A stretch of 64,000 nt of DNA, from assembly GCA_946122785.1 (NCBI GenBank), contig CAMGYJ010000002.1:18202492-18266491 (forward strand). Reading direction: 5' to 3'. The first letter of the stretch is position 1. Each line of letters begins with the position of its first letter. Shown here piece by piece: positions 57,238 through 64,000 of this stretch. The notes beneath the pieces are model-generated. The model was not told where the DNA came from and did not search any database. It saw only the letters and a program-made list of their open reading frames with translations. Source of the DNA: Linum tenue. Its lineage: Eukaryota > Streptophyta > Magnoliopsida > Malpighiales > Linaceae. Both the position numbers and the translations under genes were made by a program.

Positions 57238-57977
57238 ATTTTAACAGCTAATTACATGTTTGGTCCTCCAAATTATACAAATTTTTCACGTTTGCTACTT
57301 GAATTACTTTTCTTTCTTATTCCCCACTAACTTTACGAATAGTTTCACCGTTAGTCACCGGTCGTTACACTTCGTTAAATTTGTCATATGTGACAGTCAA
57401 CTATAGAGTTTGACCGTTAATTAGATGACGTGGAAATTAAAATAATTAATTTAAATTTCCATCTCATCATTCCACTTACTTTGTCCGTATGATTTATCAT
57501 ATTAGTTACTTCATAAAAAAATAAAAAAAAGCCATGTCCGCCGGTCTCGATTCCCGACCCAGCTTGCACAAAATCGAGTCCGGATAAGTCTCCGGCCTAG
57601 TGCTCGAGCTCGTCTACCCAGTGGCAGATCCAAAAAAATTTTATAGGGGTGTCCTCTTCCAAAAATTCAATTTAATTCAAAATTAAATTAAATAATTCAT
57701 AAATCAAAAAATATCTGACTAATGCAAATATACCATATTAGACAATAATTCACGAACTGATCGCATATTCTTTTTCTAACCTTGTTCCTGGTGTAACTAA
57801 AACTTGAAAGACTCTTTCAACTCTTGCAGTATACCTATAAAATCAATTCAAATTAAGGATAGCTCGAATGAGTTTAATTGTTAGGTTTTGAAAATAATAG
57901 AGAATAAAGAATAGTGTTTTTACTATAACATAATGTTTAAAATAGCACAACAAATGAGTTGCAACCTAGAGAGTATG

Positions 57978-59306
57978 TAGAGATGGCAAGTTGGCAACGG
58001 GTCGGGTTGGGCGCGGATAGTGCATATCCGTTACCCTATCAAAGTAGTTCGGGTTTTAACCCATACCCACTAAAGAAATGGGTAGAAAATTAAAATCATG
58101 CCCATATATATTTTTATGGGTAATAAATTATCTTTATAACTTCAACCAATATGTTAACATTCACATGTATTCTCACATTACATAAGACTCGCAATGCAGT
58201 TAAAAGCGCGAATCTACCTAGAAGCGGAAAATGGGTAAAATCGTAAAACGTAGAATCAAAGCGTAAAAACGTAAGTTTTTTACGCACCCTCTAAAATAGC
58301 TAAAATATGTTAAGTACAACATATAGTATGTAAAAGGTGAGTGTGTAGATTTTAGATAAGTGAATAACTACATGAAATTCATAATTAAAATGTAATATCC
58401 AACACATAAACTAATTTGTGTTGACTCAAAAGTAAAGAAAACTCATAACATCTTAATAATAAGCTCATAAACGTAGATCGTAACCCGTAAACGAGTTTGA
58501 GAATCCAAATTCTCATACGCTGGTTTGAGTTTACATAATTACATACGATCAATTACCCATAAACTTTTATCGTAACCCAGGTAAGAGCCACAGGTGAAGA
58601 TTAAGGGAGAAGACTGATAAATGGTCAGCGGATGTTGAGAACACCATTAGGTGTCTTTTCAACCTAATGTGAAGCCCCTATCTCGATACTAGTTGTAGAA
58701 TGAGTGATGAATCATGTTTCCTTTTTTTATTTTTGCTGATATGTCTCCAAAATTACATCATTTTGGGCCAATTAGCACATTTTTATGAGATTATCAAAAT
58801 AATATAAAAACGCTTCAGAATCGCGATTTTATCGATTTTAAGCGATTTTACCAATTTTGCCCATGTTTTTACCAATTTTTGTGACTAAGCGACTTTAGGT
58901 AGAAACTGAAACGTTTTGGTGGCCTGGATACGTAAAAACGTAAGTTTTTACGTTTTAATGCGCGATTTTGACTGCACATGATAAGAGGAAAAGCACGACA
59001 ATAATTCACTAGAATAAAGAAAATTAATTAAAACAAAACAATTGCATAAAAATGTTATATTTATATGCTAAATAAAAAATATGTTCGAGAAAAATAATAA
59101 TTTTCTAGACAAAATACATGTGCATGTGTATAATCGGGCGGGTTCGGATTGGATAGTGAGAAAACCATGCCCATCCATTACCTGCAATATTCGGGTTCGG
59201 ATTTTACACATACCCACTAAAAGTCCTTCGGGTTCGAGTTTTTCCCTACCCAATTAGGTTGGATTCGGGCGGATATCCACGGCTACGGATATTTTTGCCA
59301 TCCCTA
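57978..59306. mobile_element. hAT-type element, second nesting level
   Basis: Termini TAGAGATGGCAAG and TTTGCCATCCCTA. Flanking 8-mers AGAGTATG (57970-57977) and AGAATATG (59307-59314) match at 7 of 8. GGGTTCGGGT-type arrays lie near both ends. Confidence 0.85.
58192..58980. mobile_element. hAT-like element, third nesting level
   Basis: Ends CAATGCAGTTAAAAGCGCG and CGCGATTTTGACTGCACATG are inverted relatives. Both carry GTAAAAACGTAAG-type motifs. The same family occurs at 62276-62467. No good target duplication was found here. Confidence 0.55.
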
Positions 59307-59361
59307 AGAATATGTTTAATAATAGTAGTGTCCTTGGTTTGAATGACATAGAGTACTACTT

Positions 59362-59556
59362 TTTTTATGACGAGGAACACCCTCAACGGTCACCACCTTC
59401 GGTGATGTCGTAGTCTGGCCAAATCTCGGGACCTCCGTCAGCAGTCCGGGAAAATGCTGGGTGCCTCAGGGAACACCATGGCAGCGGTGAGGATCGAATC
59501 TGGGACCTCTTGGTCACTAGTTCGCCTTCCTTACCAACAGGCTATGTGAACTTTGG
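59362..59556 (-). mobile_element. tRNA-derived SINE of a second family
   Basis: On the minus strand, box A-like TAGCCTGTTGGTAAGG and box B-like AGATTCGATCCTC, ending in an A-run (T's at 59361-59366). Short matching flanks CTACTT at 59356-59361 and 59557-59562. Confidence 0.6.
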
Positions 59557-60500
59557 CTACTTATATATTTTTAATCATACGCAAACTACTACCGAAGACA
59601 GGATAATCATTTTTTAAAATTTAAGGGTGTCCCGGATTACCAAATTTTTTTTATCCATACGAAAACTACTACCGGGGGTTGGAAGGATACCCCTAAAGGC
59701 CCATGTATCCGCCACTACGTCTACCTTTCCATCTTCCTCTTCTACAACCGCCACAACAAGGGCCGCAAGAAGGTCCTCCCGGGCCTCCTCGGCGAGGTCG
59801 TGCTTTCAGTGTCATCATCAATACACAGAGTGCTTTGTCCAGTCACCGACGGAGAATTGATCGAGCTCCATTGATACGACACTGTTCTTCTCGGCCGACG
59901 ATCTATACTCTGTTTTTCTATTAACAAATTACAAGGGGATGAGATCGGGACACTAGCTTCTGCTTGCAAAAGACGACATGCTATTCGGTTTCCTAGATGC
60001 CGGCGGGCAGCTCAGAATCGCTGGGATCTTGAATTCCCCCAATTTCTGTGTTTGGCACTCCTCGTCGCTATAATTGACGATCTCCTTCTCCACTGGATTA
60101 TTCCGACCTAAATTATCATTCAGAACTACAACGTCGTCTTTGCCGCCGTCGTTGCAAGCCTGGGGAGTGCCCCGGAGACTGATCCCGACTCAAATTTTGG
60201 GCAAGCTGGGCCGGGAATCGAGAACGGCAGACTTGGCGTTTTTTTGTTTATTAACAAAGTAAGTGGAATGATGAGGTGGAAATTTAAATTAATATTTTTA
60301 ATTTCCACGTCATCTAGTTAACGGTAAACTTTATAGTTGACTGACGTAGGACAAATTTAACGGAGTGTAACGGCCGGTGACTAATGGTGAAACTATTCAT
60401 AAAGTTAGTGGCAAATAAGAAAGAAAAGTAATTCGGGTGGCAAACGTGAAAGATTTGTATAATTTGAGTGACCAAACGTGCAATGTAGCCCGTTTTAACA

Positions 60501-60810
60501 TATCAATCTTACTTTAATTGTTTTGATTTTAGACAATCTGACCAAATTAATCTGTTTGGCAACATAAAATGTAGATGAAGCAATTCTGCCTGCAAAATTT
60601 CGTTTTTCTTCTGTATAATATAACCCTCAAGTTAAAAAATACTCGCCAAATTCGCTCATCATAACGAAAATAATCAAATATACATGACATGTGTTTCAGT
60701 AACGGTTTACTTATATGCTTATTCGATTCAATATGTAACATACTTGAACAAACTTTAAAATTGGAGACTATAATATATAAAAGATATAATACATGTATTT
60801 GTTTGTTGAA
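60501..60810. other. Spacer, nothing recognised
   Basis: AT-rich, no gene or element edge apart from those at its borders. Confidence 0.5.
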
Positions 60811-60824
60811 ATGAATAATACAAG

Positions 60825-61304
60825 CGCCATTGGTGGCATTGGCTTAGGAGCTGTGTTTCGGAATCATCACAGCCATTTTCTTGCGGCTGCAGTGAAAAAG
60901 ATACGTGGGACTTATGAGGTGGAAATGGCGGAAGCTCTCTCTGCGGAATTTAGCATACAGCTTGCGCATCAGCTTGGCTTCCAACATTTGCAGCTGGAAC
61001 TTGACTGTCTCCCGTTGGTTGAAAAGTTTCGACGACCAGAAGGTATCCAGACTGAACTTGAGCTCATAGCTAAACGCATCGGCGACCTCCTGCAGGCGAC
61101 GGGGTCGAATACTAATTGTATCTCCCATGTGAGGCGATCGGCGAATAATGCAGCGCATATTATGGCACACAGTGAGACCCGTTGGGATAGTAGAGAAGTG
61201 TGGGTAGACAAAAACCACCGATTTTCCTTATCGACCAACTTCGGTTGGATGATGTAACCGCTGGTTCTTAATTAATATACGTCTGCAGGTTACCTATAAA
61301 AAAA
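60825..61304 (+). mobile_element. 3' fragment of a LINE with an RNase H domain
   Basis: A perfect 14-bp duplication ATGAATAATACAAG lies at 60811-60824 and 61305-61318, and the insert ends in a short A-run. Inside, a plus-strand frame to 61257 encodes most of an RNase H-like (RVT_3) domain: LGAVFRNHHSHFLAAAVKK, VEMAEALSAEFSIQLA, LELDCLPLVEKF and HVRRSANNAAHIMA. The apparent ATG at 60793 is flanking DNA. It is a 5'-truncated insertion of a LINE type different from the RNase H-less one at 27071. Confidence 0.85.
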
Positions 61305-61318
61305 ATGAATAATACAAG

Positions 61319-61509
61319 AATGTATCTGCTAACATGGAATCTATAATATATTTAAAGCAATTCATGGGTTGGAATTGTCTCATTTCAAATTTCGTGACCC
61401 GAGAGTAATTCTAGGAAGATTATTTTTGATATTTCACCCAATTCATCTTTATATATTGAAAATGTCATTATTAGGATTTGAACCATGGTCACTTAATTGA
61501 AGACAAGGC
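61319..61509. other. Spacer, nothing recognised
   Basis: No frame or repeat of note. Confidence 0.5.
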
Positions 61510-61517
61510 ATTATAAC

Positions 61518-61802
61518 TAGGGGTGTGCAACGGGTCGGTCCGGACCGGACCAAACTCATGAGGACCGCAGTCCATTAGTGAAATACATCTTAGGACCAAG
61601 GACCGGACCATCATTGCATTCGGTCCATTAGGGCCGGTTCGGTCTGGTCCAAATATTAGCTCAGTCCATCATTTCTTCAGTAATTATAAAATTCATATGG
61701 ACCAAGGACCGGACCACATTATACTCGGTTGGGTGCGGTCCGGTCCAAATTTCAGTTTGATCCAGTGTTGTCCGGTACAGACCGAACCATTGCACACCCC
61801 TA
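61518..61802. mobile_element. Small hAT-type MITE
   Basis: 285 bp. Termini TAGGGGTGTGCAACGGGT and CCATTGCACACCCCTA; perfect 8-bp duplications ATTATAAC at 61510-61517 and 61803-61810. The interior is dense in GGTCCGGACC-like phrases. Confidence 0.93.
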
Positions 61803-61810
61803 ATTATAAC

Positions 61811-62267
61811 CAACTAGGCTACATTATATTTATTGGTATTTTTTTATTATTAAACTCTAGAATATGTTTAGTGATAAGTGTACGTGGGCACTGGGTCGGC
61901 CTACCCATGGACTAGCACGACACGAGCATGAACATGAAATATATAGGCAATCCCGGCATGAGGTGGATCGTGTCGGGTCTAATATTTTCATATCTTATTG
62001 ATGAGTGTAAGAACGAACATGGCACGAAATAATATTTATTTGATATAAAATTAATATAGAAAGAATTAATAATCTACAAAAGATATAAAGGCAAAAATGG
62101 GTTGGCTTTTTAGGGATTCAAATTTCTAACCACTAGAGAGCTTTGCGGAGGGGTAAGCATGTCATTACATGTGGTTCATTTCACCATTTTTTGATGTGTC
62201 AATAAATTTGTAGGCCCATGCAAGGTAAACCTCACTATACATTTTCATTCTTCATATAAATAAAATA
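61811..62267. other. No gene; possible repeat relic
   Basis: 61885-62000 (GGCACTGGGTCGGCC, CACGACACGAGCATG) looks like one end of another GC-rich-ended repeat, but no partner end was found. Confidence 0.3.
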
Positions 62268-62275
62268 GTTCGAAG

Positions 62276-62467
62276 CAATGTCGTCATAAGCGCGATTCTA
62301 TGTAGAAGCGGTTGGGTGACCTAGAAGCGTAAAACCGTAAGCTTTAAAGCGTATATTTTGACTACATTTGTAAGAGAAAATCACGATTCTACGTAGAAAC
62401 GTTTTGGTGACCTAAAAATGTAAAAGCGTAAGCTTTTAAGTTTTAAAGCGCGATTTTGACTGCATTG
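62276..62467. mobile_element. Small hAT-like MITE
   Basis: 192 bp. Ends CAATGTCGTCATAAGCGCG and CGCGATTTTGACTGCATTG. Flanking 8-mers GTTCGAAG (62268-62275) and GTTTGAAG (62468-62475) match at 7 of 8. Same family as 58192-58980. Confidence 0.75.
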
Positions 62468-62475
62468 GTTTGAAG

Positions 62476-64000
62476 AATGAACAAACTCTATACTCATAGT
62501 ATAGGTTGAATGAATTTTGGCTTTATCATTTACAATAACTAGTACATTTATAATATCATGATGTTTGAAATTTTTTCTATATTGTTTAGAAGTATACTCA
62601 TTATTTGTCTCATTAGTGGTAGTAGGTTTCATATGGTATTCTAAGTTGAGTACTGAGTGCATTGATTGTGTGTCTTTTAGCTTGGTGGTAAGAATAGGGA
62701 TACAGTTATTCATGCAAATGTTTATAGCTGTGGATTTAAAAAAATTAATTTATGTTAAAATATCTACACATAGTATTAGGCAATCATACACATTGTCATC
62801 AATTGCAGCACACATGATCCAAATGACCATATATATTTTCAATACTCATGACTACTTTTTTCTGAAATCATGAATTTTTTTTATAAAATTATATTTTCAC
62901 AACAAGTAATTATATGTTTGTAGAATGAAGTATTTTATTTAATTAAAATATTAAAGAAATACTTAAAAAAATTAAGATGTGGTCATTATAATTGCCTTTA
63001 ACCATTCTCATATGCCAATGTAAGCTATATCAAGCACAAATTTGTTTGGAGATATATATTTGTTAGTAATGAATTAGTATTTGATAATTTATATTTTTTA
63101 ATTATTACATTTAGATTGATTTTTTACGATATAGTTAGAACAAAGCAAGTGGTAAATTTTAGCTTCCTATATTACTAATTAGTAAATCCCTTGAAGTTTG
63201 TAATGACTATTAAGCCCGATGATTAGTTTGGTGTGATTGGTCATTTTCATATAGAATTGTGGAATCTATGTGAGTTTGTGAGTTTCATTATATCTCCAAC
63301 TTTGGCAACGACCATTTTTAGTGACAAGGAGTCGAGATTGGAGTGGTTGCAGACCAATATGGAGGTTATTTGAAAGTTGTTTTTAGGGGTCTACCCCAAT
63401 ATTGTTTACTCTTTCCCATAACAAAATGAAAAATTCTGAATTATGCCATGAAAATATGTTCCCATAAGCAAGAAATGCAGTAACGCTTGACAGATTAATC
63501 AATTTATCGCTTGGTGGAATCATTGAATTAGTAGTGCTCCCGTTAATGCAATGACATTATAAAAATTTGTCTTTGAAAGTACCTGTAAGATAAATAGATG
63601 AGCTATTATTAGTGTGAGCATTTCATTTAGTTCAAGTACAATTTTTTATATGCCTCGTGTTTTATTCCTTAAATGTTTGAACTTTATTTGAGGCTAGATT
63701 TGATGAATCCGTTTATGTAATTGCTTAGGGCTTTTTTATGAACTTATATATCTGTTGAAATTTAAATTGTTGTTGTTTGTGAGAGACCACTAATGAACGT
63801 TCCATAAAAACTTGGGCTTTGATAGATTGATTAAAGTGCTTGCTAATTTGGGACATGGAATAGGCTGAACAAATTTAATTAGTTGTGATACCAAGTAAAC
63901 ATGGTAGTGGCTGTGTTGTTCTTAGTTGTCACATGAGTTCACAAATGAACTTAAAGGATAACTTCAGTATATGTGACAATTGAATAGTTAAATGAGATGG
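62476..64000. other. AT-rich sequence, no gene recognised
   Basis: Only short open frames without domain resemblance, and no repeat edges visible. Confidence 0.5.

Larger units (their letters stand above)
57619..59717. mobile_element. hAT-type element within the Mutator-like element
   Basis: Termini CAGTGGCAGATCC and GGATAC...GCCACTA. Perfect 8-bp duplications CGTCTACC at 57611-57618 and 59718-59725. It contains another hAT-type element and a SINE. No transposase. Confidence 0.85.
57247..60491. mobile_element. Non-autonomous Mutator-like element, heavily nested
   Basis: Long inverted repeats of ~350 bp (57247-57600 versus 60140-60491) with ends GCTAATTACATGTTTGG and complement. Flanking 9-mers ATTTTAACA (57238-57246) and GTTTTAACA (60492-60500) match at 8 of 9 bases. 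Its interior is interrupted by hAT-type and SINE elements. 59726-60070 may be captured gene sequence: one frame reads LFYNRHNKGRKKVLPGLLGE. Confidence 0.87.

Noticed and set aside
60793..60824. True start of an RNase H gene
   Set aside because: These bases are target-site sequence duplicated on the other side of a LINE insertion.

Overview
The window is a transposon-dense stretch of a plant nuclear genome, most likely a eudicot. The evidence is spliced genes with GT-AG introns, plant-type LTR retrotransposons with tRNA-primed binding sites, Mutator-like elements with plant mobile domain genes, plant MITEs, and two DUF247 (UPF0481) genes. No bacterial operons, rRNA or tRNA genes, or CRISPR arrays were seen.

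Only two convincing host genes are present. They are paralogous two-exon DUF247 genes on the + strand, at 15061-16961 and 55164-56986. They share one intron position and a C-terminal membrane anchor. About 38 kb of almost continuous transposable elements separates them.

Layout. 1-6823: sparse sequence with two copies of one ~460-bp PIF/Harbinger-type MITE (the second split by a Mutator-like element) and a small hAT-type element. 6835-13791: a possible Mutator-like element split by a young Copia element with near-identical LTRs. 13882-14731: hAT-type element, then DUF247 gene 1. 17357-18811: two minus-strand SINEs, one split by a Mutator-like element. 18948-19627: hAT-type element. 20187-31501: a Mutator-like element broken by an old Copia element (itself broken by a hAT-type element) and by a 5'-truncated L1-type LINE. 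31905-39328: a Gypsy element that has lost reverse transcriptase. 40640-43973: an unusual LTR element coding only for a protease-like domain and a repeated, charged ORF. 44756-54716: a ~10-kb Mutator-like element carrying convergent plant-mobile-domain and MURA transposase genes, both broken, with arrays of a fixed-spacing palindrome at both ends. Then DUF247 gene 2. 57247-60491: nested Mutator, hAT and SINE insertions. 60825-62467: a LINE tail and two small hAT-type elements. The last 1.5 kb has nothing recognisable.

Most element boundaries are supported by target-site duplications read directly from the sequence: 3 bp for the Harbinger-type MITE, 5 bp for LTR elements, 8 bp for hAT-type, 9-11 bp for Mutator-like, and 14 bp for LINEs. 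The nesting therefore gives a relative order of insertion. All distances and identities were read by eye. No alignment, database search or expression data were available.
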